From positions 1-64,000 of the IMG/VR virus record IMGVR_UViG_3300042402_002841: 64,000 bases of DNA. One strand, 5' to 3'. The position numbers were made by a program, and so were the translations under genes. The notes under the pieces were generated by a model. It did no database searches, was not told the DNA's origin, and was given only the letters and a program-made list of their open reading frames with translations. This stretch comes from a virus. Of the stretch, positions 38,321-46,120 are shown in pieces (position 1 is the first letter of the stretch; every line of letters starts with the position of its first letter).

Positions 38321-38355
38321 TTGTGAAAAAACATCATGAATGGTAGAGTATGTGA
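38321..38355 (+). promoter_or_regulatory. Leaderless sigma-A-like promoter
   Basis: TTGTGA, 17 bp, TAGAGT, then six bases to the ATG at 38356. Not of the repeat class. Confidence 0.55.
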
Positions 38356-38868
38356 ATGGCTATTAGAACTTTTGTTATTGCAGATACCCACTGGAGCCAA
38401 GAGAGCGTGTGCGAGTATTCAAAGAAGCACGACAACAAGATGCGTCCGTGGGATTCCGCCGAAGAGATGGACGAGGCGATGATTGAGTTGTGGAACGAAA
38501 CTGTGCGCCCCAAGGATAAGGTGATTCATCTTGGTGATGTGTCGCCCTATGAGAGCGGTGTGCGGATTACTGGCTATTTACATGGTAGGCACACTCTAAT
38601 AAAGGGCAACTACGACAGACTTTCTCTTTCACTGTATGCCGAGTACTTTGATGACATATTTGGCTGCTTGTCTCTGGATAGATTTATCTTAAGTCACATA
38701 CCAGTATCCGACCATCAGAAGTACAGGTATAGAGGGAACATCCATGGACATCTTCACTGCGAGTCCTTAGAAGACCCTTGGTATCAGTGTGTAAGCGTTG
38801 AGCAGACAGAATTTAAACCAATCTTGCTTGATGAGGTAAAAGCACGATACGATGTCCGCAATGCCTGA
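38356..38868 (+). CDS. Metallophosphoesterase (calcineurin-like)
   Basis: 170 residues. IADTHW near 8, HLGDVSPYES near 57, KGNYDR near 80, LSHIPV near 114 and GNIHGHLH near 130 are the metal-binding motifs of the family (D-x-H, G-D, G-N-x-D, H, G-x-H). Phage members are used in nucleotide or RNA turnover; the substrate cannot be told. Probably leaderless. Confidence 0.88.
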   Translation: MAIRTFVIADTHWSQESVCEYSKKHDNKMRPWDSAEEMDEAMIELWNETVRPKDKVIHLGDVSPYESGVRITGYLHGRHTLIKGNYDRLSLSLYAEYFDDIFGCLSLDRFILSHIPVSDHQKYRYRGNIHGHLHCESLEDPWYQCVSVEQTEFKPILLDEVKARYDVRNA

Positions 38869-39505
38869 ATTAAACGCTAACACGCCACCCATTCACTGTT
38901 ATGTGAGAGGGAACTTCCTGACAAACCAAAAACATAGTCACGACCTAAAGTTTCCTGTTGTTATCTTTGGTGTTGCGTCTATAACCGACAGGGCACCAGT
39001 TTTCCACTTCTTGATGGAAGATGGGGGGATTTGGTGGAGAGCGCCAATTAATGCTTTCTGCATGTACGAGGACAGCCCTATTGTGGACATTCATGACTTA
39101 GTAATGTGGAACTGCTTCTCTCCGTACATCACCGTTACAACATTTGAACATATGCGAGGTAGGTCAATGACTTATGTTGACCGCCACAGAAAAGATGTGA
39201 ATGGTAAGTACATGTTCACTCTTGACTGGCACCACCCAGATAACAACATTGTTGACTCTAATTACTCAATAAATTCAGCCAACCACAAGTGCGGTCATGT
39301 TATTGAGCGTGAAGATGGCAACTTTGCTATCCAACCAAACAATCGTGTCCACCTTTGGGACCCCTCCCACACAACCAAGAAGGGCGTTCATCTAATTGAC
39401 CGTGAAGTAAGTGACTATATTTGGGGCGTAGAAGACGGCTCTAAATGGCTCACCTCTGACGATAATTTGTATCACTACGACATTCAGGATGTGGAAAATG
39501 GCTGA
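38852..39505 (+). CDS. Conserved phage protein, unknown
   Basis: 217 residues overlapping the phosphoesterase end; MPELN at 38861 is an alternative start. Beta-rich with many His and Trp (HKCGHVIEREDGNFAIQPNNR). I recognise the general pattern from phages, but no function is known. Overlaps the next start (ATGGCTGA). Confidence 0.65.
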   Translation: MSAMPELNANTPPIHCYVRGNFLTNQKHSHDLKFPVVIFGVASITDRAPVFHFLMEDGGIWWRAPINAFCMYEDSPIVDIHDLVMWNCFSPYITVTTFEHMRGRSMTYVDRHRKDVNGKYMFTLDWHHPDNNIVDSNYSINSANHKCGHVIEREDGNFAIQPNNRVHLWDPSHTTKKGVHLIDREVSDYIWGVEDGSKWLTSDDNLYHYDIQDVENG

Positions 39506-39701
39506 TTACGATTTTGGCTCCACTGGAATCCAAATTAAAGGCGGAGATTCCTACCATGTTGTTAAAGTCTTCAACAAAGATGAGTGGCTTCTTCTTCGTA
39601 AGCGAGATGGGCAGTTCTATCAGGCTGCATCCTTTGTTTCCCCAGATGAGGCTCGTGCATTTATAAATGCATGCGATTTGACTCTGGATAAAATTAAATG
39701 A
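39498..39701 (+). CDS. Small phage protein, unknown
   Basis: 67 residues from MADYDFGSTGIQIKGG, coupled to the previous gene. A beta hairpin then a helix (SPDEARAFINACDL). Unknown. Confidence 0.6.
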   Translation: MADYDFGSTGIQIKGGDSYHVVKVFNKDEWLLLRKRDGQFYQAASFVSPDEARAFINACDLTLDKIK

Positions 39702-39761
39702 AATACGCTGTTTATGTGTATTCAAAAAAAAAAATCTTACAATAGATAAGGAAAATAAAAA

Positions 39762-40154
39762 ATGAAAAAATTACTTGCAGTTGCTCTTATTACATTAAGT
39801 GTTTCCGCTTGTGGAACCAGAACGGTTGTCGTTGAAAAGGAGCCAGAAATTACTACGGCACCTGTTCAGGATGTGCCGCAAAGCAGTTCAGAGAGAGAGC
39901 AAAACTTTCTTAATGGATTAACCTCTAGCCACCCAACACAGGTGTCACGACTTGGTAAAGCAGGTGTGCTGAATCTCGGTCTCTTGACATGCGAGACAAT
40001 TGATGAAGGCTCTACGCTCGCAGATTTTGTTCAAATGGCTGAGGACACTGGTGTTGATGCTGGATTTATTGGTGCACTAATTCGTGAAGCGGTTGAAAAC
40101 TTTTGCCCCCAAAACCAATGGTTTATTGATTCCGCACTAAATAGCGGAGCCTAA
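39762..40154 (+). CDS. DUF732-like lipoprotein
   Basis: 130 residues. A lipoprotein signal peptide (MKKLLAVALITLSVSAC) with lipobox VSAC puts the mature Cys at residue 17. A disordered TTAPVQDVPQSSS linker precedes a helical domain with LTCETIDEGSTLADF and a terminal NFCPQN, matching the DUF732 pattern of actinobacterial secreted proteins (two Cys likely disulphide-bonded). It may act at the cell envelope, for example in superinfection exclusion (inference). SD AAGGAAAA. Confidence 0.75.
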   Translation: MKKLLAVALITLSVSACGTRTVVVEKEPEITTAPVQDVPQSSSEREQNFLNGLTSSHPTQVSRLGKAGVLNLGLLTCETIDEGSTLADFVQMAEDTGVDAGFIGALIREAVENFCPQNQWFIDSALNSGA

Positions 40155-40160
40155 AAACTG

Positions 40161-40247
40161 GGAGAGGTGACCGAGTGGCCGAAGGTACTTGTCTTGAAAA
40201 CAAGCGTAGGTTTACGCCTACCGTGGGTTCAAATCCCACTCTCTCCG
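40161..40247 (+). tRNA. tRNA-Ser (anticodon TGA)
   Basis: 87 nt with a long variable arm (GCGTAGGTTTACGCCTACC) as in class II Ser tRNAs. The anticodon loop CTTGAAA lies between CTTGT and ACAAG; T-arm GTGGG TTCAAAT CCCAC. The CCA end is not fully encoded. Confidence 0.93.
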
Positions 40248-40251
40248 CATT

Positions 40252-40422
40252 ATGAACAAAGAATACGAACAAGCATTAAAAATGATTGCAGACGCAATCA
40301 CCAATAAAGAATTAACTCCTAAGCAACACAAGATGATGGACGACAAACTTAGGTCTGGATGGCCAGAGTTGTGGCGTGCAGTTCACTATGCTGCTGATGT
40401 TTATAAGGAAAACAATGATTAG
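40252..40422 (+). CDS. 56-residue helical protein
   Basis: MNKEYEQALKMIADAITNKEL..., starts five bases after the tRNA, helical with a WPELWRAVHYAADVY segment. Coupled to the following short frame. Unknown. Confidence 0.55.
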   Translation: MNKEYEQALKMIADAITNKELTPKQHKMMDDKLRSGWPELWRAVHYAADVYKENND

Positions 40423-40537
40423 TATTCTTGTAGACCTTGAGCCCGTAATCCAAATTTGGGTTTTGGGTACTTTAATATTCTATAAATACATGAAATTTAC
40501 TGGCATTTTTTCAACTGCAAACCAAGCAAATAGGTAA
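40415..40537 (+). CDS. Possible 40-residue membrane peptide
   Basis: MISILVDLEPVIQIWVLGTL... has one hydrophobic segment. It overlaps the 3' end of the convergent gene at 40497 by 41 bp, which lowers confidence. Confidence 0.35.
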   Translation: MISILVDLEPVIQIWVLGTLIFYKYMKFTGIFSTANQANR

Positions 40538-40997
40538 CGAGTTCATCCATGCTACGCAAATCAGACTTACTGACAATATAAAAATTGTCGGTCAGTTTCT
40601 GTTTTTTATCATACAGACTTTTTTTAGCCCATCTATTTTTTGATGATGGTCCAACTGCAAGCATCGCTCCAGTCGGTTTGCTTCTGAGTATGTAGGCAAC
40701 TGGCTTAGTTATCTTGTCTTCATAACTACTAACTGTGTCAACAATTGTTGTTGGAAACGGAAACTCTTTTGGTTCCCAGGAAAAATTAATGCTGACATTT
40801 TTTACTTCAAGAACATGTGGGATAAGGTTCAAGATTATGTCCTGCTCCTCAAGTGTCAATTTTCTACGCTCTTCTGCTGTTTTTGCAATTTGAAGTTCTG
40901 GAACCGTACATGGAATACCTCTATCGGTTAAGTATTTGGCAACAATTTTATTGTAAGAGTGACCTTCCGTAAAGGCTTTTATATAGTCGTAAGTCAT
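40497..40997 (-). CDS. Phage protein, unknown
   Basis: 166 residues from MTYDYIKAFTEGHSYNKIV with AAGGA seven bases upstream (the longer GTG frame lacks an SD). The N-terminal helices look DNA-binding (KYLTDRGIPCTVPELQIAK). The beta-rich C-terminus (YILRSKPTGAMLAVG) has no recognised motif. Confidence 0.6.
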   Translation of the reverse strand: MTYDYIKAFTEGHSYNKIVAKYLTDRGIPCTVPELQIAKTAEERRKLTLEEQDIILNLIPHVLEVKNVSINFSWEPKEFPFPTTIVDTVSSYEDKITKPVAYILRSKPTGAMLAVGPSSKNRWAKKSLYDKKQKLTDNFYIVSKSDLRSMDELVTYLLGLQLKKCQ

Positions 40998-41046
40998 GTT
41001 TCTGTCCTTGATTCCTGACACAGTTTATGTGTATTGTTTCATACAT

Positions 41047-41119
41047 GCCCTCGTGGCGCAATGGATAGCGCAACGGACTTCTAATCCGCAGGTTGTAGGT
41101 TCAAATCCTGCCGAGGGCG
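41047..41119 (+). tRNA. tRNA-Arg (anticodon TCT)
   Basis: 73 nt. Acceptor GCCCTCG/CGAGGGC, anticodon loop CTTCTAA between GGA and TCC, T-arm around GGTTCAAATCC. Reads AGA codons. Confidence 0.93.
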
Positions 41120-41125
41120 CGAATA

Positions 41126-41356
41126 TCACTTAGAAAGAAGTTTCTTGCCTATTGGTGTAACCTTTATACCTCTAGAGATACCTTCGGTAATAACTATGAT
41201 TCCATCGTCATGATATTTACGAAGAATCTTATAAATGGTTGAAGATGAAGAAACACCAACAAAAGAACCTATTTCCCGCATAGTGGGAGGATATCCATTT
41301 TCTTTTGTGTATTTACCAATGAATTCAACTACCTGTTTTTGCCGATTGTTTTGCAC
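41126..41356 (-). CDS. LexA-type winged-helix protein without protease domain
   Basis: 76 residues from GTG with AAAGGAAT upstream. KQVVEFIGKYTKENGYPPT then MREIGSFVGVSSSSTIYKIL matches the LexA DNA-binding domain closely. The autoprotease half is absent, so it may compete for or mimic SOS-type operators. Overlaps the next upstream gene by 32 bp. Confidence 0.8.
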   Translation of the reverse strand: MQNNRQKQVVEFIGKYTKENGYPPTMREIGSFVGVSSSSTIYKILRKYHDDGIIVITEGISRGIKVTPIGKKLLSK

Positions 41357-41723
41357 TTTGTAATTCCTTTCTAAGGTTTTCTCGTTTTATTGTTCTACGA
41401 ATAGATGCTCTTTTTGAGCGTAGATTGTCAACAAACTTTTCACGATGTTCATTCATGTAAACGGCAATATGGTATTCAGGTCCCCATATGTATGCTGGAT
41501 GAAGACCAAGTTTTGCTGAAAGATTTTCGGCATGATAGAGAGTTATTCCCTCTTGCATCCATCTATATATTGACTTTCTGGGTACGGAAATAGTTAGGGC
41601 TAAATGCGCTATTGCATGCTCAGTGTCTTGTAGTTGTTCTTCTCTCAGAAGTCTAAACATAGGTTCAATAGATAAAAGTATTTGTGGGGGGACTGGGGGT
41701 AGATGTTTGTATATGTCTTTCAC
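41325..41723 (-). CDS. Repressor-like HTH protein
   Basis: 132 residues. HAIAHLALTISVPRKSIYRW then MQEGITLYHAENLSAKLGLH has the helix-turn-helix and following helix of Cro/C1-like or actinobacterial immunity-type regulators. The C-terminus is strongly basic (LRSKRASIRRTIKRENLRKE). Paired with the LexA-like gene it may form a small regulatory switch. Confidence 0.7.
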   Translation of the reverse strand: MKDIYKHLPPVPPQILLSIEPMFRLLREEQLQDTEHAIAHLALTISVPRKSIYRWMQEGITLYHAENLSAKLGLHPAYIWGPEYHIAVYMNEHREKFVDNLRSKRASIRRTIKRENLRKELQSAKQSAKTGS

Positions 41724-41938
41724 TATTTTCCTAAATCTATGCCATATATTTTGCGAAAATCAGACTTGATTGGTTTGATTGCTTTTGGAGTTCCGTGCGT
41801 GGTATAGATGCGCCCACCTATATTGGAAGGTGGATAAATTCGGTAAACATTAGATTTTGTAACTTCAACACGAAATCCAATGCTTTCAATCTCTTTTAGA
41901 AGGGCTTTAAATTCTTTATTCCCGTGAGTTCTTGCCAT
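41723..41938 (-). CDS. Small HicA-like or nucleic-acid-binding protein
   Basis: 71 residues from MARTHGNKEFKALLKEI with AAAGGAA upstream. GGRIYTTHGTPKAIKPIKSD resembles the dsRBD-like fold of short HicA-type proteins, but the catalytic His is not placed convincingly. Overlaps the repressor gene end (TAATG-like). Confidence 0.55.
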   Translation of the reverse strand: MARTHGNKEFKALLKEIESIGFRVEVTKSNVYRIYPPSNIGGRIYTTHGTPKAIKPIKSDFRKIYGIDLGK

Positions 41939-41984
41939 TTTCTTTCCTTTACGCAGTAAAAAGAAGGGTACAAACGGGGGCAAT

Positions 41985-42031
41985 AAAAAACAACCCTCAA
42001 GCGAACAAATTTTCGCCTAAGGGTTGTTTTT
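41985..42031 (-). terminator. Terminator
   Basis: AACAACCCT and AGGGTTGTT arms with an inner GCGAA/TTCGC stem; a T-tract follows on the minus strand. Confidence 0.75.
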
Positions 42032-42041
42032 GTTGAGATAT

Positions 42042-42383
42042 TTACTTTTTAAGCCAAGAAAACAGTTTCTTGAGAAGTCCCTTTTTGTTCTTTGCAATCT
42101 CTTTTGAAATTTTTTCTGCAATTTCGTTCACGACTTCTTCGGCCTTGTCTGCAGCATCTTCAATGATTTCAATAGCCTTATCTTCGTAGGCGTCAACATC
42201 AATACCGTGCTCTTCGGCAATCGCTTCCACTTTCGCATAAGCCTTCTTGACTGCATCCTTTTTAGGTGCAGTCTTCTTTGCTGTTGGCTTCTTCTTGGGG
42301 GCAGCCTTCTTTGCTGAAGTCTTCTTCTTCGCTGGAGCCTTCTTGGCTGCCTTCTTCTTTTCGGTTGGTTTTTGTACTGCCAT
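42042..42383 (-). CDS. Histone-tail-like Lys/Ala/Pro protein
   Basis: 113 residues. Residues ~8-47 are AAKKAPAKKK-type repeats like those of histone H1 tails and the C-terminus of actinobacterial HupB/HU. Residues ~48-100 form an acidic helical segment, and the end is basic with a Trp (KKLFSWLKK). A DNA-condensing or nucleoid-interacting role is likely from composition. SD GGACAGGAAA. A terminator isolates it from downstream genes. Confidence 0.7.
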   Translation of the reverse strand: MAVQKPTEKKKAAKKAPAKKKTSAKKAAPKKKPTAKKTAPKKDAVKKAYAKVEAIAEEHGIDVDAYEDKAIEIIEDAADKAEEVVNEIAEKISKEIAKNKKGLLKKLFSWLKK

Positions 42384-42454
42384 TTTCCTGTCCTGTGATG
42401 TTGAAATTTTTACACTTATGTATCACAAACTATAGCATGTTCATGAACTAGTGT

Positions 42455-43090
42455 ATGTACATGGACGACACCTATCCAGATGAATTTTCAAAAATTGCAC
42501 TAGCATTGACATCCGCTCAATTAGCCAAACAAGACTTTGTTGGCGAATCGGGAATCGGTGAAGATTTGGCATTTAATTTCATAGGCTGGAAAAGCGGAAA
42601 AATATTAACTATCGCTCAATTGGGTAAAGACCACATGAAAGAACCGCCAATTGACAGACTTCAAAGATGCGCTGGCATGTTAAGAGTTATGAAAGGTTTT
42701 TGGGAGATAGATAGCATCTCAATGGTGGCCGAAGGTTACTGTTCGCCAGATATTGAGAAAACAAGAGGTTTAGATTTGCAGAAAGCATATCTTGATGATT
42801 CAACTGGTGTTGCGGAATGCATAACCATAACCCATGCTGAACCAGATGATTTTGGTGATGTTGAACTCACTCTTGTGTCAACAAGTTATGAGTACAGGGC
42901 TAATAGTAAAATGCACTTTAAGCCAATAACGGTTTATCCAAATGGAGCAGTAAAAACACTTCGTGACAAGAGTTATCCAGCATTACTGTACAAAACAGTA
43001 CTAGAGGATTATGTGGTTAACGAAAAAGACGAAGATGAAGCAGCGGAATCAATAAATAAAATGGGATTTCATCTTCAAGTGTTTTATTAG
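42455..43090 (+). CDS. Phage protein, unknown
   Basis: 211 residues; MDDTYP six bases later is an alternative start. Alpha/beta composition with RLQRCAGMLRVMKGFWEIDS and later ITITHAEPDDFGDVEL. No recognised motif. It ends directly before the tRNA-Ile gene on the other strand. Confidence 0.6.
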   Translation: MYMDDTYPDEFSKIALALTSAQLAKQDFVGESGIGEDLAFNFIGWKSGKILTIAQLGKDHMKEPPIDRLQRCAGMLRVMKGFWEIDSISMVAEGYCSPDIEKTRGLDLQKAYLDDSTGVAECITITHAEPDDFGDVELTLVSTSYEYRANSKMHFKPITVYPNGAVKTLRDKSYPALLYKTVLEDYVVNEKDEDEAAESINKMGFHLQVFY

Positions 43091-43162
43091 TACCCCTGGG
43101 TGGAATTGAACCACCTTAACGACCTTATAAGAGTCGCGTCTTAACCAGTAGACGACAGGGGC
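43091..43162 (-). tRNA. tRNA-Ile (anticodon TAT)
   Basis: 72 nt on the minus strand. Acceptor GCCCCTG/CAGGGGT (one G-U), anticodon loop CTTATAA between CGACT and GGTCG, T-arm GTGG TTCAATT CCAC. It reads ATA directly. Confidence 0.9.
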
Positions 43163-43177
43163 GTGTTAAAATTGGCT

Positions 43178-43480
43178 ATGTTTAGAGATTCATCTGTGGA
43201 AAAACTTGGGGATAACATTTCCATTTTAAGAGCAACTCGTGAGGCTTGTCCAGTGTGTGGACATCCTACTGGTGATTGCGATGGAGACAGTGGGCCACCA
43301 CAGAAAATTGTTGGTCTTGGAAATGTTATTGAATCATTAAAAGAGTCACAGACAGTTCTTGTTGAAGAAAATATTTATGAAGACCGCCAAATTACACCGT
43401 TTACAAAAGCAAAAGTAATAATTCATCACAAGGGTTCCTACATAACCCTTGAGCAAGCAAAAAATTTGGGCATTGCTTAG
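43178..43480 (+). CDS. Small zinc-knuckle protein, unknown
   Basis: 100 residues from MFRDSSVEKLGDN (a GTG 15 bases upstream is possible). CPVCGHPTGDCDGDSGPP is a conserved-looking Cys cluster. The C-terminal KAKVIIHHKGSYITLEQAKN is beta/alpha. Adjacent to the ribonucleotide reductase gene. Function unknown. Confidence 0.6.
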   Translation: MFRDSSVEKLGDNISILRATREACPVCGHPTGDCDGDSGPPQKIVGLGNVIESLKESQTVLVEENIYEDRQITPFTKAKVIIHHKGSYITLEQAKNLGIA

Positions 43481-43553
43481 ACAGGGGCAATTGCTCATCT
43501 ACCTGTATCATATACTTCTCGCAAGTTTAAAAAACAGAAAGTGGAGTATCAAG

Positions 43554-45599
43554 GTGTCTTCCTTTTTTTCATTCCGTCTATCAGAAGATTTCATAAACAG
43601 TTACAAAGATAAGAAATCTCCATTTGGTTATGTTGATGCGGGTGGAAATTCCGTTGGGGAAATTACTTTTCTTCGCACATACTCACGCTTAAAAGAAGAT
43701 GGCACAAAAGAAACATGGGTTGATGTTTGTGAGCGTGTTATTAACGGCATGTACTCACTTCAAAAAGACCATTGCAAATCAAATCGTCTTCCGTGGAATG
43801 ATTCAAAAGCGCAAGCCAGCGCAAAAGAAGCCTTTGAACGCCTCTTTCAGTTGAAGTGGACTCCACCAGGTCGTGGTCTTTGGGTTATGGGAACACCTTT
43901 GGTGAATGTTCAAAAGAACTCCGCTGCTCTTCAGAACTGTGCGTTTGTTTCAACTACCGAAATGACAAAGAACAACCCTGCAAAACCTTTTGCTTTTCTC
44001 ATGGAAGCATCAATGCTTGGTGTTGGCGTTGGGTTTGACAATAAGGGCGCAGACAAAGACTTCACCATCTACGAACCAACAAAGCCAGCAGTTACCGAGG
44101 TGATTGAAGATAGCCGTGAAGGATGGGTTGCTTCACTTGTATCCATCATTAACTCATATTTAAAGGCCGACCAGAGTCCTGTTGAATTTGATTACTCTCT
44201 TATCCGTCCTGCTGGAACACCAATCAAAACATTTGGTGGAACAGCCGCAGGGCATGCGTCTCTTGAGCGCTTACATAACCACATTCGTTCAATGTTTAAG
44301 GGTCGCAACGGAGAAAAGTTAACACGAGTAGATATTGCTGATATCGGAAACATGATTGGTGTTTGTGTTGTTTCTGGAAATGTTCGTCGCTCTGCTGAAT
44401 TACTAATTGGAAGTCTTGACGATAAAGATTTCTTAAACCTCAAAAACTCTGCAGTATTTCCTGAACGCAATTCATATGACGCAGATGCTCCAGGCTGGGG
44501 ATGGATGTCAAACAACTCTGTAGAAACATCTGTCGGGAAAGACCTTTCTGGAATTGTTGAAGGGATTGCACTTAATGGAGAGCCTGGAGTTATTTGGCTT
44601 GACATGTCTCGCAAGTACGGTCGTTTGGTTGACCCAGTAAACAACAAGGACTGGCGTGTTGCTGGTTACAATCCATGTGCAGAGCAGTCTCTTGAGTCTT
44701 ACGAATGTTGCACTCTTGTTGAAACATATCTGAACCGACATGAATCTTTGGACGACTACAAGCGCACACTCAAGTTTGCTTACTTGTACGCAAAGACCGT
44801 GACTCTTCTTCCTACACACTGGGAGGAGACAAACGCAATCATGCAGCGCAACCGTCGCATCGGTGCGTCAATGTCTGGTGTTGCAAACTTTGCTGACCGT
44901 GTAGGTATGCCAGTTCTTCGTGAATGGATGGATACTGGATACAACACGGTGAAAGCATACGATGTTTCTTACTCTGAGTGGCTTGGGATTCGTGAGTCAA
45001 TCAAGATGACGACAGTAAAGCCTTCAGGGACTGTTTCAATCCTTGCTGGTGAGTCTCCTGGAGTTCACTGGACACCAGGCGGAAAGTTCTTCAACCGAGC
45101 AATCCGCTTCGCAAATGATGACCCAATGCTTCCTTTGTTCAAGATGGCTAACTACCGTGTTGAGCCAGCATCAGAGTCTCCAGATACAACCTCTGTCGTA
45201 TTTTTTCCAATCAAGTCAGATGCGGAACGAGCAGAGAACGATGTAACTATCTTTGAGAAGATGTCTCTTGCTGCAGTTGCTCAGCGTTACTGGTCAGATA
45301 ATTCGGTGTCGGTTACTATTTCTTTTGATGCAGAAAAAGAAAAAGAACATATAGGCACTGTTCTTCATATGTATGACGGTCAACTTAAGACTGTTTCATT
45401 TTTACCTCAAGGTAATTTCACTTATCCGCAAATGCCTTATACGCAGATAACTGAAGAGGAATATCTTGAAGAAACCAATAATCTTTTCCCTATTGACTTT
45501 ACAGGTGTATACGCTGGAATGGCTGCCGATGCAATTGGGGAGTCTTATTGCACTACGGACTCCTGTGAGATAAAATTAATCAAGGACAATCAGGGGTAA
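43554..45599 (+). CDS. nrdJ: Adenosylcobalamin-dependent ribonucleoside-triphosphate reductase
   Basis: 681 residues from GTG with GGAG seven bases upstream; the longer upstream frame has no SD. Landmarks: PPGRGLWVMGTP, NCAFVSTT with the first redox Cys, SGNVRRSAELLIG, the substrate-site NPCAEQSLESYECC, the finger VKPSGTVSILAGESPGVHW, and a C-terminal CTTDSCE pair. The size and single-subunit layout fit monomeric class II RNR. It makes deoxynucleotides without oxygen-dependent radicals and relies on host vitamin B12. Isolated on the plus strand. Confidence 0.92.
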   Translation: MSSFFSFRLSEDFINSYKDKKSPFGYVDAGGNSVGEITFLRTYSRLKEDGTKETWVDVCERVINGMYSLQKDHCKSNRLPWNDSKAQASAKEAFERLFQLKWTPPGRGLWVMGTPLVNVQKNSAALQNCAFVSTTEMTKNNPAKPFAFLMEASMLGVGVGFDNKGADKDFTIYEPTKPAVTEVIEDSREGWVASLVSIINSYLKADQSPVEFDYSLIRPAGTPIKTFGGTAAGHASLERLHNHIRSMFKGRNGEKLTRVDIADIGNMIGVCVVSGNVRRSAELLIGSLDDKDFLNLKNSAVFPERNSYDADAPGWGWMSNNSVETSVGKDLSGIVEGIALNGEPGVIWLDMSRKYGRLVDPVNNKDWRVAGYNPCAEQSLESYECCTLVETYLNRHESLDDYKRTLKFAYLYAKTVTLLPTHWEETNAIMQRNRRIGASMSGVANFADRVGMPVLREWMDTGYNTVKAYDVSYSEWLGIRESIKMTTVKPSGTVSILAGESPGVHWTPGGKFFNRAIRFANDDPMLPLFKMANYRVEPASESPDTTSVVFFPIKSDAERAENDVTIFEKMSLAAVAQRYWSDNSVSVTISFDAEKEKEHIGTVLHMYDGQLKTVSFLPQGNFTYPQMPYTQITEEEYLEETNNLFPIDFTGVYAGMAADAIGESYCTTDSCEIKLIKDNQG

Positions 45600-45677
45600 T
45601 TACGCATCCTGACCCCGTGTTGATGTATTATTTACAGAGAGCGCCGAAAGGCTAAAAAGAGAACATTAGGAGTTCAA

Positions 45678-46064
45678 ATGTCAGCAATTATTGCACCACA
45701 AACCATTACCCTTACCATCCCAGGAACGCTTAGCACCAGCAGCATCGTTTCAGCAGTAATGCCTTTTAAGGGTGTTATTCTTGACGCTTATGTGGCTGTT
45801 ACTACTGCTCCAGTAGGTTCCGCCTTGACTGCAGACCTCAAGGTTGGCAACGATGTGGCAGCAGCGTTTTCAATCGCAGCCGCTGGAACATCTGACCAAG
45901 GAACGCTTACTGCAGCAAATGTTGACTTCGCAAAGGGCGATATTGTGAGCCTTGATGTGTCAGCGGTTGGCTCAAGCACCGCAGGCGCAAACATGACTGT
46001 CACATTTACTGTTACCGAGGCTTCAGAGGCAACAAAGACCGCTGACCCTTCATACAACGACTAA
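45678..46064 (+). CDS. Beta-rich decoration or head-fibre-like protein
   Basis: 128 residues, low in charge and rich in A, T, V and S, with alternating strands (TITLTIPGTLSTSSIVSAV, NMTVTFTVTEASEAT). SD AGGAG. Composition resembles phage head decoration proteins, but it is on the opposite strand from the capsid gene, with its own likely promoter (TATTAT near 45626) and terminator, suggesting independent high expression. Confidence 0.55.
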   Translation: MSAIIAPQTITLTIPGTLSTSSIVSAVMPFKGVILDAYVAVTTAPVGSALTADLKVGNDVAAAFSIAAAGTSDQGTLTAANVDFAKGDIVSLDVSAVGSSTAGANMTVTFTVTEASEATKTADPSYND

Positions 46065-46082
46065 TAATCAAAACTAAAGAAA

Positions 46083-46119
46083 AACCCCGCCCTCTTAATT
46101 GAGTGGCGGGTTTTTTTTT
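46083..46119. terminator. Bidirectional terminator between convergent genes
   Basis: ACCCCGCC..., hairpin with GGCGGGTTTTTTTTT on plus and GGCGGGGTTTTTC on minus. Confidence 0.8.
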
Positions 46120-46120
46120 A

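Larger units (their letters stand above)
37673..38355. other. Divergent intergenic region, candidate replication origin
   Basis: 683 bp without a supported gene. From left: a GT-rich asymmetric stretch (37731-37790), six DnaA-box-like 9-mers (37913-37980), two AGATTTATCTA-like palindromic motifs (38098, 38305) and the promoter of the metallophosphoesterase gene. This layout (low-complexity tract next to clustered DnaA boxes between divergent genes) is origin-like. Confidence 0.55.

Noticed and set aside
38141-38326. 61-codon frame in the origin-like region
   Set aside because: No start signal, and it overlaps palindromic motifs and promoter sequence.
43449-43553. N-terminal extension of the ribonucleotide reductase
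   Set aside because: The extra 35 codons are unlike the family and precede a GGAG-GTG start at 43554.
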